From the NCBI GenBank assembly GCA_012729395.1, contig JAAYDF010000002.1:23492-87491 (forward strand): a stretch of 64,000 nt of DNA. The letters run 5' to 3'. Position numbers and translations under genes: made by a program. This stretch comes from Phycisphaerae bacterium. Lineage in GTDB: Bacteria > Planctomycetota > Phycisphaerae > UBA1845 > PWPN01. This document shows, piece after piece, positions 1 to 9,385 of the stretch (its first letter is position 1; every line of letters begins with the position of its first letter). The notes under the pieces are model-generated. The model saw only the letters and a list, made by a program, of their open reading frames with translations, had not been told where the DNA came from and searched no databases.

Positions 1-455
1 GTATCGGTGTCCCGGCTCAGCCCACCGCGATCGCGGACGAAGAACTTGCGGTAGACCGCCCGGGCACCCGTACGACGCAGGATCTCCTCGGCGACCTGTC
101 GGATGGCGGTCTCGTCAAGATAACACTCTGAATCTCCCGTTGCACCGCTCCCGCACCGGCGAGACGCCCACCACGGCGGACAGGCCGGTGCCACACCATT
201 TGACAGCTTCCCCCTCCGCTCCCTGATGGTCGCGGCTCTGTGGACCGGCAGCTTGCCTGTCGGCCCACGGCTGGCAAGGGATCCTTGTTCGTGGACTTGA
301 GCGATGAGCACATCGCCCAATTGCTCGATCACCAGTCCTGGAAAACCGTCCGCTTCGCCGTTGATGAGACGCAGAGCATCGGTGACGCCGGACGCCCGCA
401 GGGGAGCCCGCGCTGACCAAGCCGTTTCGACCGATCTAGTGAACTGACGATTCAT
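1..455 (-). CDS. RlmI-like rRNA cytosine methyltransferase, N-terminal part, runs off left edge
   Basis: An open frame starts at the ATG at 455 and reads leftward without a stop to the window edge (151 codons). Residues about 24-50 contain LRLINGEADGFPGLVIEQLG, which matches the PUA-to-RlmI linker of 23S rRNA (cytosine1962-C5)-type class I methyltransferases, where an 'NGEADGLPGLVVDRYGD' pattern is usual. The sequence then resumes family-like character at ECYLDETAIRQVAEEILRRT and AVYRKFFVRDRGGLSR. Between these blocks, roughly nt 130-285, the frame reads a proline- and arginine-rich stretch with no family character; it contains a short element also found at 26543-26567, so it looks like a repeat inserted in frame. 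The SAM-binding domain would lie outside the window. Identification rests on motif recognition only. The gene may be functional with an extra loop, or decaying. Confidence 0.6.
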   Translation of the reverse strand, partial: MNRQFTRSVETAWSARAPLRASGVTDALRLINGEADGFPGLVIEQLGDVLIAQVHEQGSLASRGPTGKLPVHRAATIRERRGKLSNGVAPACPPWWASRRCGSGATGDSECYLDETAIRQVAEEILRRTGARAVYRKFFVRDRGGLSRDTD

Positions 456-547
456 GAACGCCCCCGATACGCCGCCGCAGTAAACCGCCTCGACAAACCA
501 CGCAAACCAGCCGACCCAACAAACCATTCGAACCAGCCGACCCAACA

Positions 548-1010
548 ACAAGCCCGGAGCGCAAGCGACGGGATTGTGCAGCGTCAGCGACGTACCCAAC
601 GAGCCCGGAGCGCGAGCGACGGGATTGTGGAGCGTCAGCGACGTACCCAACGAGCCCGGAGCGCGAGCGACGGGATTGTGGAGCGTCAGCGACGTACCTT
701 TCGCGTTCCCGGCGTAACCCACTCGCTTGCGCTCGGGGCTCGTTATTCGCTCGCTTGCGCTCGGGATTCGTCACCCACTCTCGCTCCGGATTCGTCACCC
801 ACTCGCTCGCGCCTTCTCCTTCGCCAACGAGCCCGGAGCGCGAGTGACGCAGCCAACGAGCCCGGAGCGCGAGTGACGCAACCAACGAGCCCGGAGCGCG
901 AGCGACGGGATTGTGGAGCGTCAGCGACGTACCTTTCGCGTTCCCGGCGTAACCCACTCGCTCGCGCTCGGGGCTCGTTATTCGCTCGCTTGCGCTCGGG
1001 GCTCGTTGTC
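548..1010. repeat. Composite 'GAGCCCGGAGCGCGAGCGA' repeat array
   Basis: Three direct units with a 51-bp period begin near 550, 601 and 652. Each contains GAGCCCGGAGCGCGAGCGAC followed by GGGATTGTGGAGCGTCAGCG. Further right are inverted copies (CTCGCGCTCGGGGCTCGTTA) and more direct copies up to 1010, so the array can form long imperfect hairpins. The same composite repeat, in reverse complement, fills 37060-37600, and three related 27-bp units lie in frame inside the YfhO gene. Long open frames on both strands here are by-products of the period being a multiple of three and of the lack of AT-rich stops; I do not treat them as genes. The remainder of 456-977 shows no other feature. Confidence 0.9.
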
Positions 1011-4000
1011 CGCGGAAGCGGTGCCGTCGCGCAGCGGCGGGACATCCAGGCCGACCGGTCGCAACGCCATCGGCACATCTCGCCCCAACAGATGCAGCCA
1101 CCAACCGCGTAGCGACAAGAACATGGAGAATGCCACCGGCACAAGCACCAGAGTGAAAACCGTCGCCACCAGCAATCCCCCAACCATCACCGCCGCCAGC
1201 CCACGGTACAACTCGCTGCCCGCACCAGGCATCAGCGCGAGCGGCAACTGCCCGAACACCGTGGTCAGAGCGGTCATGAAGATGGGGCGCAAGCGCGTGC
1301 GTACCGCCTCGGGCAACGCCTCCTCTGGCTTCATACCGTAAGTGATGTTATTGAGCGTCTGGTGCACGATGAGAATGGCGTTGTTGACGACAATGCCCAG
1401 CAGGATGACAAAGCCGAGCATGGTCACGACGTCCAACTGTTGGACGGGGCTGACCGGATCGCGCAAACTCATCCAGTGTACGATCCGCAAACCACCCAGC
1501 CCCCCTACCGCCGCCAGCGGCACCGTCAGCAGAATGGCTAACGGATGAATGAACGACTCGAACAGCGCCGCCATCAACAGATAAACCACCAGTAAAGCCA
1601 GGAACCCGCGACTCTCGATGACCGCACGCACGGATTCCAGATTCCACCCATCCCATCGGCCGAACATCGCGGTCCGCGTCTGCACAAGCTTGTCGGCATT
1701 GCCCGCCAACGAGACGTATACCGTGGGATCGATCCGCCCCTGGGCCCGCAGCTTGGCAACGATCTCGTCGTTGATCGTGTTCATCACCGTCTCGATAGCC
1801 ATGCCGATCGGAGACGGCACCTGCAACGTCACGCCGGGCATCGCCTCGATGTGGTTGATCTGCTGTGGGGCGCCCACATACTCGAACCGCGTCACTGATT
1901 CCAGCGGAACGATCCGCCCGGTCGGCGTGAAAATCGGGATCTGGTGGATCTCATCGAGGGGCGAGCCGTCGGCGTTTTCCAGCTTGATGAGCATGTCGAT
2001 CTCGTCGCCCGCGTCACGGAATCCTCCGACATAGGCCCCATCCACGCCCGCCGCAATGATGAACCCGACATCGCTCACGCTCAGGCCCACGTCCGCCGCC
2101 CGCACCAGATCGGGGATCGCCCGAATCTCCGGACGCGGCAGGTCGAAGCTGGGCGGCACCGGCCGGGCAAAGCCAAACCGCTTGAAGCACTCGGCAAGTA
2201 TCTGCGCCGCCGCCGCGTTGACCTTGCTCAGATCGCTGGACCGGATCTCCACGTCAATGGTATTGCCGCCATCGCCGCCACCGAAAAGCGGCACCTGCTG
2301 AAAGAACGCGTTCGCCCCGGTCGCGCTGGGACACGAGGCAAGTGCCTGCTGCAGCAGCACCACCAGTGAAGCCACGTTCTCGTCATCCCGGCTCGTCACC
2401 CCCATGAAAGCGTTGTTGAAGTACGAGACGAAGAAGAAGTTGTTGATCGGCGGCGGAGTCACGGGCACCATCTTGTCGCCGACCCTCATCATCACCGGCG
2501 GGATGGCGGCGGCCTCGGGCGTACCGGGCTCGACACTCCAGTAAGGCCGCAGGTAATCGTCCAACTCGTCGGCGATCCGCCCGAACTCGGTCAAGCCCAG
2601 GCCCGGCTCGGTAAGCATGAACCCGAAGACCATGTTGCGGTTCCCGGCCGGCAGGTAGTCCGTCGGCGGCAACAGAGCCCACGAGCCAACCAGCGAACCG
2701 ACCAGGAAAACTGCGATCACCGCCAGCTTGGTCAATCGCCCCCGGTTCACCCAGGTGATCATGTCGCCCACAAACCACGCCAACCGTCCAACCTTCTGCT
2801 CAGACGCCTTGATCCTGCTCTGCCCCAGCACGCGAGCCGATAGCGTCGGAATCACCAGCACCGATACCAGAAGCGACATGAACACACCCGCACTGATGGC
2901 GATGGAAATGTCGCGGAAAAGCTGACCCGCCTCTTCCTCGATGAAGATCACCGGCAGAAACACTGCCATGGTGGTCAACGTGCTGGCCAGGATGGCACCC
3001 CAGACCTCACTGGCCCCGTCCAGTGCGGCCTGGAAACTCGACTTGCCCATCTGGCGATGGCGGTAGATATTCTCCAGGACGACGATCGCGTTATCTACCA
3101 CCATACCCACCGCGAACGCCATGCCCGCCAGCATGACCACGTTGATGTTCCTGCCCAACATGCTGACCGCCAGGAACGTGGCAATCACCGACACGGGAAT
3201 CGAGAAGGCCACCACCGCCGTCGCTCGCACATTGCGCAGAAACAGCAGCAAGACCAGGGACGCCAACGCACCGCCGTAGATCAGGTTGTTCCGTACCAGC
3301 CGGATGGACGAGTGGATGTAACGCGTCTCGTCGTAGATTTGCATGAGTTCCAGTTCCAGCCCGCGGCCGGTCAGAATCTCCTCGTTCACCTTGGCAACCT
3401 GCTGCTTAAGCCCCTCCATGACGACGATGACGTTGGAGCCGGTCTCACGGTGAGCGGGGATGGCCAGCACCGGCTCGCCCTTCGAGCGAACAAAGGCCCT
3501 CGGCTTCTCATGCGTCTTGACCGCCCGGCCGACGTCTCGCACGAAAATCGGGCCGCCGTCGCGATAGGCGATCACCGTATTGTCGATCTGCGAGGTGTCC
3601 TCGTACTCACCTACGGTACGGTAGATGAAATCCCGCTTGCCGCTCTCGATCGTGCCGGCCGACACGTTGACATTCTGGGCTCGCAGGGCTGACTCAATAT
3701 CACGCAACGTCAACCCGCGGGCCGCCAGCCGATCAGGGTCCACCAGCACGTGAACCTCCCGCTCGCGACCACCGTACACGTTCACCGAAGACAAACCCTC
3801 GACCCGCTCCAGAATGGGCTTGACTTCATCCCACACATAGTCCCGCAGAGTCGTGACATCGGTGCCGTCCCGGCTCCGAAGCATCAGCCAGGCGATCGGA
3901 GTCTCCATCGCCGCGTCCGCCGCGACGACCTCCGGCTTCTCCACATCCGGCGGATAATCGCTGACCTGATTGAGCTTCTGGTCGGTCTCACGCAGAGCAA

Positions 4001-4307
4001 CGTCCTTGTCGACCCCGACGAAGAACTCCAGCGTCACCGTGCCCTGGCCTTCCACAGCCTCGGAAGTCAGTTTGCGCAGCCCCGAGACGCCCTTAAGCTT
4101 CTCCTCCTGCCGCTCAATGATCTCTCGTTCAATCTCGCGGGCACTCTTGCCACTCCAGCGCGTGGTGACCGTAACCCGCGGCTCGTCGACGTTGGGTGTC
4201 AACTGAATCGGAATGTCAAAGAGGGCCAGCGTGCCGAACAGACCGACCAGCAGCACACCCACCGCCACCTTGACCGGATTCGTGATGGTGAACCGAATGA
4301 TGTCCAC
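978..4307 (-). CDS. RND-family multidrug/metal efflux permease (AcrB/HAE type)
   Basis: This 1109-residue inner-membrane protein would drive proton-coupled export through a tripartite pump. It begins MDIIRFTITNPVKVAVGVLL (GTG start), the usual first transmembrane helix of AcrB-type permeases. The periplasmic porter loop follows, then a transmembrane block with LAGMAFAVGMVVDNAIVVLE, the TM4 region that carries paired acidic residues in the family. The second half repeats the plan and ends in LVLVPVAFSMFL. The length is normal for the family. The membrane fusion partner lies 25 bp upstream, so the two form an operon; no outer-membrane TolC gene is visible. The last residues (about ADNEPRAQASE) and the TAA stop are encoded by the 3' repeat array, so the native C-terminus has been extended or replaced by repeat sequence. 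Substrate cannot be told from sequence. Confidence 0.95.
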   Translation of the reverse strand: MDIIRFTITNPVKVAVGVLLVGLFGTLALFDIPIQLTPNVDEPRVTVTTRWSGKSAREIEREIIERQEEKLKGVSGLRKLTSEAVEGQGTVTLEFFVGVDKDVALRETDQKLNQVSDYPPDVEKPEVVAADAAMETPIAWLMLRSRDGTDVTTLRDYVWDEVKPILERVEGLSSVNVYGGREREVHVLVDPDRLAARGLTLRDIESALRAQNVNVSAGTIESGKRDFIYRTVGEYEDTSQIDNTVIAYRDGGPIFVRDVGRAVKTHEKPRAFVRSKGEPVLAIPAHRETGSNVIVVMEGLKQQVAKVNEEILTGRGLELELMQIYDETRYIHSSIRLVRNNLIYGGALASLVLLLFLRNVRATAVVAFSIPVSVIATFLAVSMLGRNINVVMLAGMAFAVGMVVDNAIVVLENIYRHRQMGKSSFQAALDGASEVWGAILASTLTTMAVFLPVIFIEEEAGQLFRDISIAISAGVFMSLLVSVLVIPTLSARVLGQSRIKASEQKVGRLAWFVGDMITWVNRGRLTKLAVIAVFLVGSLVGSWALLPPTDYLPAGNRNMVFGFMLTEPGLGLTEFGRIADELDDYLRPYWSVEPGTPEAAAIPPVMMRVGDKMVPVTPPPINNFFFVSYFNNAFMGVTSRDDENVASLVVLLQQALASCPSATGANAFFQQVPLFGGGDGGNTIDVEIRSSDLSKVNAAAAQILAECFKRFGFARPVPPSFDLPRPEIRAIPDLVRAADVGLSVSDVGFIIAAGVDGAYVGGFRDAGDEIDMLIKLENADGSPLDEIHQIPIFTPTGRIVPLESVTRFEYVGAPQQINHIEAMPGVTLQVPSPIGMAIETVMNTINDEIVAKLRAQGRIDPTVYVSLAGNADKLVQTRTAMFGRWDGWNLESVRAVIESRGFLALLVVYLLMAALFESFIHPLAILLTVPLAAVGGLGGLRIVHWMSLRDPVSPVQQLDVVTMLGFVILLGIVVNNAILIVHQTLNNITYGMKPEEALPEAVRTRLRPIFMTALTTVFGQLPLALMPGAGSELYRGLAAVMVGGLLVATVFTLVLVPVAFSMFLSLRGWWLHLLGRDVPMALRPVGLDVPPLRDGTASADNEPRAQASE

Positions 4308-4332
4308 AGATTAGTTCTCGCTTCTGGCAAAC

Positions 4333-5688
4333 TCAGGACGCGTCTCGCGTCGTCGGCGCCTCGCCCGTATCCGTACCTTCCGGAGTCGGGACCACCGTTA
4401 CCGGCATCGGACCGTAGATCCGATCATGCCCCTTGACCGCCACCGGCATGCCCGGCTGCAACGTCGGCGAACTGATCGCGATCCAAGCCTGGAACCGCCC
4501 GCCCGACTCATCTCGCACCTCAGCCCCAAGCCTCACGGGCATCGGAATCCCCGTCACCCCGCCCGCCATCTCCGACTTGATCACCGCGACCACCAGATCC
4601 GTCCCGCTGCGCTGCAACACCGCGTCCAACGGCACCACCAATGATTCTTCCGTCGGCCCGGCCGGCATACGCGCCCGCACGAACATCCCCGCCTTCAGGA
4701 GATGCTCCTTGTTCTCCAAGGCGATCTCCACCGGGAAGGTCCTCGCCTTCTCGTCCGCCTGCGGAATCACGTGCTTGATCTCCCCGTGAAACGTGCGCTG
4801 CAGGGCATCGATCACCACGCTCACCGGCTCGCCAACCTTGGCCGCTCCGATCGCCGACTCCGGCACGTCAACCCGCACAAGCACCGTCTCCAGATCAATC
4901 AGATCCACCACCGGGCCGCCCACCGATACCGACTGGCCCACTTCCACATGCTTGCGCACCACATGCCCCGCGAAAGGCGCTCGGATCACCGTCTGGTCGA
5001 GATCGTACTTCAGCCGCGCCAGAAGGACCCGCTGAGCCTCGACCACGAAACGGGCACGGGCGATCGTCTCCTTCCGCGGCCCCGCCTCCGCCAGCTCGTG
5101 CCGGGCAACCGCCTGCAAGTACCGTTGCCGGGCCGCCGCCGTGTCCGCCCTCGTGTCGTTGTACTCTTTCAAGCTGGCGGAACTCTGCTCACGCAACCCC
5201 TGCACCCGCTCGAGTTCACGCTCCCACTTCTCATGGATCGTCTTGGCCTCCTCCATCTCTGCGCGGGCCCGATCAAGATCCTCCTTGCGAGTCCCGGCCT
5301 CAAGCTCCGCCAATTCCGCTTCGTACTGCGCCAACTGAGCCTGGGCCTGCTCAAACGCCAAGCGATGGGTCGTATTCCGCAGACGACACAGCACCGTGCC
5401 CCGGTCAACCCAGTCGCCCTCGTCCACCGCGAGTTCATCCACCAGGCCGGCCAGCTCGCTGGCGATCACGCTCCGTGTATTCGGCTCTACGGAGCCAACC
5501 AGTGTGATGGTGAGAGGGACCATCCGTTTGTCGACCGGCACGGTCATGACCGGCGAGGCCGGCGCCTGGGCCAAGACCGACGGCACAAACGACAGACAGA
5601 GCATCAAACCGCTCAATCCCAGTATCACCGCATGGAGCCGACACGCCGACTCTCGATCGCTCTGAGACCACTGAACGCTGCCTGCCAT
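4333..5688 (-). CDS. RND efflux periplasmic adaptor (HlyD/AcrA family)
   Basis: The protein (451 aa) is the membrane fusion subunit that links the downstream RND permease to an outer-membrane channel. I chose the ATG at 5688 because a GGGAG box lies 8 nt upstream; a GTG three codons earlier is also possible. An N-terminal signal sequence (hydrophobic run ending SFVPSVLAQA) precedes a biotinyl-lipoyl half motif (VDELAVDEGDWVDRGTVLCR), a long alpha-helical hairpin rich in Glu, Arg and Ala (about residues 110-220), a second lipoyl half (VIRAPFAGHVVRKHVEVGQS) and a beta-barrel with VRVDVPESAIGAAKVGEPVS. All are standard for AcrA/HlyD adaptors. The stop is 25 bp before the permease start, which indicates co-transcription. 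Confidence 0.93.
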   Translation of the reverse strand: MAGSVQWSQSDRESACRLHAVILGLSGLMLCLSFVPSVLAQAPASPVMTVPVDKRMVPLTITLVGSVEPNTRSVIASELAGLVDELAVDEGDWVDRGTVLCRLRNTTHRLAFEQAQAQLAQYEAELAELEAGTRKEDLDRARAEMEEAKTIHEKWERELERVQGLREQSSASLKEYNDTRADTAAARQRYLQAVARHELAEAGPRKETIARARFVVEAQRVLLARLKYDLDQTVIRAPFAGHVVRKHVEVGQSVSVGGPVVDLIDLETVLVRVDVPESAIGAAKVGEPVSVVIDALQRTFHGEIKHVIPQADEKARTFPVEIALENKEHLLKAGMFVRARMPAGPTEESLVVPLDAVLQRSGTDLVVAVIKSEMAGGVTGIPMPVRLGAEVRDESGGRFQAWIAISSPTLQPGMPVAVKGHDRIYGPMPVTVVPTPEGTDTGEAPTTRDAS

Positions 5689-5878
5689 ACTCAGCACTCC
5701 CGACGCCGCGACTTGCCTCGACCCCTTGCCGGCCCGCTTAGTCCTCGGACCTGAATCCGACAGCAGGAACGGAATAATTCACGCGACGAAATTATGTCAC
5801 CGGCGCACACTTTATTCAAGCCACGCATCCTGAGCCCCCCCTTTTCCCGGCCCGTTCCATAGCGGAGAATATCCGGTC

Positions 5879-6634
5879 ATGCCGTCGCCCTCCACTTACA
5901 GTCGCATCCTGCAGCGGCTTCAAACCCTGCTTGATCTCGTTCTCCCGCGAGGATGTCCGGGCTGCGACCAGCCTCTGGGCGAGGACGCGCCGTGGTGCGA
6001 GACCTGCACGACGGCTCTCTTGGCGGCCACCAGTACCCCCTACTGCCCGCGATGTGGAGCCGCCGCGGAGCCGCATCTTCTGGATCCGGCCGGCTGCCGG
6101 CTGTGTCGACGCGAGTCTTCCGCGTTGGATGGACTGGCTCGCGTGGGCCCCTACCCCACGTTGATCGGGGCGATGGTCCGTCGATACAAGTACCAGCGTC
6201 AACAGCGTCTCGATCGGCCTCTTGGATTGCTCCTCGCCCATGCCATCGCCGGTCGATCATGGGCTGGAAGTATTGATGCCCTGGTGCCCATACCGGCCAG
6301 CCTGCGGGAACGGCTCTCCTACCGGTTCAGCCCGGTCGCCCTGCTCGCCTCGACCGTAGGCAAGCAGTTGAGCCTGCCGGTCCTGCCCCTGATCGTGGTT
6401 CGCGGGAAACGGCGACAGCAGGTGGGGCTACCGGCCTCGCAGCGGGCAGCCAATGTGCGGGGGATCTTCCACGTCGCCCGCCACGCCCGCGTACGGGGGG
6501 CTCGGCTGTGCCTCGTAGATGACGTGGCCACGTCCAACGCGACGCTCCACGCCGCGGCTCGGGCCCTCAAACGAGCCGGTGCAGCCCAGGTTTACGGGGC
6601 CGTCCTGGCCAAGGCAGCCATGCACAACGCGTGA
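5879..6634 (+). CDS. comF: ComF family phosphoribosyltransferase-like protein
   Basis: The protein (251 aa) has the ComF layout. An N-terminal zinc-finger region carries CPGC at 26-29, Cys40/Cys43, CPRC at 56-59 and Cys73/Cys76. A type I phosphoribosyltransferase fold follows, with the PRPP-loop-like LVDDVATSNAT at 212-222, in which the usual DDVxTTG(A/S)T is slightly altered. ComF homologues are needed for uptake of transforming DNA in several bacteria, though their biochemical activity is not well defined. It is divergent from the efflux operon, separated by about 190 bp that must contain both promoters. No other competence gene is in the window, so the role in DNA uptake is only by family. 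Identification is firm; function is inferred. Confidence 0.88.
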   Translation: MPSPSTYSRILQRLQTLLDLVLPRGCPGCDQPLGEDAPWCETCTTALLAATSTPYCPRCGAAAEPHLLDPAGCRLCRRESSALDGLARVGPYPTLIGAMVRRYKYQRQQRLDRPLGLLLAHAIAGRSWAGSIDALVPIPASLRERLSYRFSPVALLASTVGKQLSLPVLPLIVVRGKRRQQVGLPASQRAANVRGIFHVARHARVRGARLCLVDDVATSNATLHAAARALKRAGAAQVYGAVLAKAAMHNA

Positions 6635-6793
6635 CCGGCCCGGGCATGGTATACTAGCCCCGTCGCGGTCTTGGGATGCATGAGGCCGGGCACGAAAGCT
6701 TGACACCGCACAGGCTCGGCCCGATACCCTAGCCTGGTACTGTGGAGCCGACTGATCGTCAGGCGTCAATCAAGATTGGCTAACCATCGATTC

Positions 6794-7714
6794 ATGCGAA
6801 CCCGCTTCAAGGCAAGCATCGTCCATTCTTTCGCCCTGGCCGGCTTGGTCGGGTGGGCTCTGTTGTGTGTCACCGGTTGCCACGACGGGGATTGGCGCTT
6901 CTGGCGATGGCCGGATCGCGACCCAGACCAGCAACCCATCGAAGGCAGTGTCCATGCGCCGTCCACGGCTCCGGGGCCGGCCAGCGTCTTTCCTGCCCCG
7001 GCAGGGATCGACGACCGGCCGCTGGTCATTCAGAGCATCGAGTTTCAAGTCCTGCGCGTGCGCGCGGGCAAGGGAGCGTTCAGCGAGTCGGGCAAGATCT
7101 GGAACGCTCTCGACGAGGAAGTGTTCGCCGCGACGACCCGAGCCCTGCTGCGTAAGAACGGCCTGCGCCTGGGCGTTGGAAAGCTTGCTTCGTGGCCGCA
7201 AATCAAAGCCATCCTCGACGCGGAAGAGGTCGAGATCTCGACAAACCAACAGATCGTGCGTAACGGACTGCCGCTCACCGTCGAGATCGACCCGCAGATG
7301 CGGGACCAGACGCTGTTCCTCTTTCGTGAGGACGGCACCATGGCCGGTCGAACCTACGCCAGCAGCCGCATGGTGCTGCGCATCGAGTACTTCATCCCGC
7401 TCACCGATGCCGACGCGGTCGTCGTCGATGTGATGCCGGAGATCGTGTTACCCTTCTCGCGTCCACGGCCAACCCTTGGGCCGGACGGCTGGGTACAGGA
7501 GGAGATACAACAGACCACTCGGCCATTGCGTGAGCTGGCCTCCCGCGCACCAATGGCCCCGGAGACCTTCCTCGCCATTGGGCCGTCCGGCACCTCTCAC
7601 CAGGGGCATCTGGCTGGCTCGCTGCTGCTTTGCGAGGAGATCGACGGGAAGGTTTTTGAGTCCATGTACTTCATCACGCCGCGCGTCCGCAGTCGCGTTC
7701 CGGCGTTACCTTAG
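6794..7714 (+). CDS. Putative lipoprotein of unknown function
   Basis: The ATG at 6794 gives MRTRFKASIVHSFALAGLVG, a signal peptide ending in a lipobox-like LLCVTGC with the cysteine near residue 28; a TTG six codons upstream is also in frame but seems less likely. The mature part (about 280 aa) is preceded by a Pro/Ala-rich linker and then an apparently globular alpha/beta region. I do not recognise a family. It has patterns such as RKNGLRLGVGKL, LTVEIDPQMRDQTLFLFRED and VVDVMPEIVLPF that suggest an extracytoplasmic domain built of strands. The gene ends 23 bp before a histidine kinase gene, whose ribosome site overlaps the gap, so the two are likely co-transcribed and the lipoprotein could feed a signal to the kinase. 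That link is inference. Confidence 0.7.
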   Translation: MRTRFKASIVHSFALAGLVGWALLCVTGCHDGDWRFWRWPDRDPDQQPIEGSVHAPSTAPGPASVFPAPAGIDDRPLVIQSIEFQVLRVRAGKGAFSESGKIWNALDEEVFAATTRALLRKNGLRLGVGKLASWPQIKAILDAEEVEISTNQQIVRNGLPLTVEIDPQMRDQTLFLFREDGTMAGRTYASSRMVLRIEYFIPLTDADAVVVDVMPEIVLPFSRPRPTLGPDGWVQEEIQQTTRPLRELASRAPMAPETFLAIGPSGTSHQGHLAGSLLLCEEIDGKVFESMYFITPRVRSRVPALP

Positions 7715-7737
7715 GAGCCAAAGAGGAAAGCGGGCCA

Positions 7738-8844
7738 ATGATCTCACAGCCGGATGACCCATTCTTCCGTCAACTGTGCACCCATGCCGCCGCCGGCATC
7801 ATCGCGGCGGATGAGCAACTGTGCATCCGATTCGCCAATGCTGCCGCGAGCCGTATTCTAGGGTTGGCGACCGAGAGTATCGTCGGGCAGCCGATCTCGT
7901 CTCTTGTCCCCGCGGAACGCCAGGCGGTGGCCCAACGGCTCTTTGAACGAGCCTTGCATCAGGGCGAGACGAGTGATTTCGAGTTCTGCTACCGCGACTC
8001 GCCGGACCACCCGGTGTATCTGGCTGTCTCGATTTCGCCGGTCATCGACGACCCTGGGGAACGAGTGGGCATTGCTCTGCACATCCGCGACGTGACCCGT
8101 CGCGTGCAGGCGATGAAAACGCAGGCCCACGACGCCAAGATGGCCTCATTGGGCACCCTGGCGGGCGCGGTGGCTCACTACTTCGGCAACCTGCTGGGCG
8201 GGCTGGTCCCCACCGCCGACTTCGCCCTCAGCCAGGACAACCCGGAAGCCCTGCGCCGGGCATTGCGATCGATCGCCACCACCTTGACACAAACCGGCAG
8301 GCTGACCCAGGGACTGCGGGCTTTCGCCGAAGGCATCCACGCGATCGAGGCCGACGAATGCCTGAGCACCATCGTTCAGCGTTTCGCGGATGATTGGCAG
8401 CCTCGGCTTGCCAAACGCGGCATCGACCTGGAAACCAGCCTGCAACCCGTCGCCAAAAGCCTCCCCCCCCATCCGGTCATGGTTGTGCTCGAGAACATCG
8501 CGACCAACGCGTGCGAGGCCATGCCCCAGGGCGGCAAGCTGCGTTTTGACCTTGCCACCGACGCGGACGGACGAAGCGTGTTTCTGCGAATCGGCGACAA
8601 CGGCCCCGGGATCTCTGAGGGGGATCTGCCCCATGTTTTCGAACCATTCTACACTGCCATAACCGACACCGTACGGGCGGGCGGAGAACACCTGGGTCTG
8701 GGCCTCGCGGTGGTGCATGGGATCGTCCGCTGCCTGGGTGGTACGGTGACGTTGTGCTCGAGCGCCAAGGACGGCACGATCTGCTCCCTCCAGTTTCCCT
8801 GCGACCCGCCGAACGAATCGACCGCGATGGGGCAAACGCCCTAA
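7738..8844 (+). CDS. PAS-domain sensor histidine kinase, no membrane segment
   Basis: The 368-residue protein has an N-terminal PAS domain (about 10-120), then a dimerisation and phosphoacceptor region MASLGTLAGAVAHYFGNLLG with the likely phospho-His at 147. The HATPase domain follows: N box NIATNACEAMP (253-263), G1 box DNGPG (287-291) and G2 box GEHLGLGLAVVHG (316-328). The H-box pattern 'AHxFxNLL' is that of kinases related to NtrB/RpfC-like soluble sensors. No transmembrane helix is visible, so it is probably cytoplasmic and senses an internal ligand or a partner. No response regulator is adjacent, which makes it an orphan kinase. Start ATG 7738 has AAAGAGGAAAG 7 nt upstream. Unknown signal. 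Confidence 0.92.
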   Translation: MISQPDDPFFRQLCTHAAAGIIAADEQLCIRFANAAASRILGLATESIVGQPISSLVPAERQAVAQRLFERALHQGETSDFEFCYRDSPDHPVYLAVSISPVIDDPGERVGIALHIRDVTRRVQAMKTQAHDAKMASLGTLAGAVAHYFGNLLGGLVPTADFALSQDNPEALRRALRSIATTLTQTGRLTQGLRAFAEGIHAIEADECLSTIVQRFADDWQPRLAKRGIDLETSLQPVAKSLPPHPVMVVLENIATNACEAMPQGGKLRFDLATDADGRSVFLRIGDNGPGISEGDLPHVFEPFYTAITDTVRAGGEHLGLGLAVVHGIVRCLGGTVTLCSSAKDGTICSLQFPCDPPNESTAMGQTP

Positions 8845-9385
8845 GATGGTCATGGCCGGCCGGCCGTGCACGACACCACACACAGGCACCGCCATACCTC
8901 CCAATCGAGATCCGCTTAACTCGCTGCTCGCCCTGATCCTGGGGCAAAATGATGCACGCCCAACACCCCGTCGATGACCACGCCGGACACCAGAATCCCG
9001 GCCGCGATCGGGGACGTGGGCCCATGGATCACGAGTTGGCGCCCACTTGAGATCTACGCTCGCGTCTCATTGCCGGGACTCTCGATTGCGTATAGAATCA
9101 ATGGTCACACGCGCGCGGGAGTACACTGGCAACCCCAATAGCCAGTGACATAGATGAGTCCCGATCGCGAGCGGAGGGTATCATAGACAGGAGAGCAGTC
9201 TCACTTAGTCAAGCTTGGGCGGAGCAGCGGCCGATAACACAAAGGGATGGTCGGCGCCGTTCCGCAAGAGCGATGACCTCAGTGACGTTGCATCTTGGTA
9301 GTCGTCTGCGCGATTCTTGAAGGCCGAAGACGGCACGCGCGCCCAAGCTTGATCAGCCTGGGTCTGTTGCCAGTCAGGATAGGGC
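8845..9385. other. Intergenic spacer of about 540 bp without a gene
   Basis: No reading frame with coding character is seen on either strand. The AT content rises at 9090-9110 around GTATAGAATCAATGG, which could be a promoter for the downstream DUF1571 gene, but the matching -35 element is poor, so I do not call it. No repeat shared with other parts of the window was found. Confidence 0.5.

Noticed and set aside
436..1183. Several 140-220 aa frames on both strands in the 548-1010 array
   Set aside because: They consist of repeat-encoded SPERERR/EPRAQAS-type peptides; 51-bp units keep any frame open. No start, ribosome site or family.
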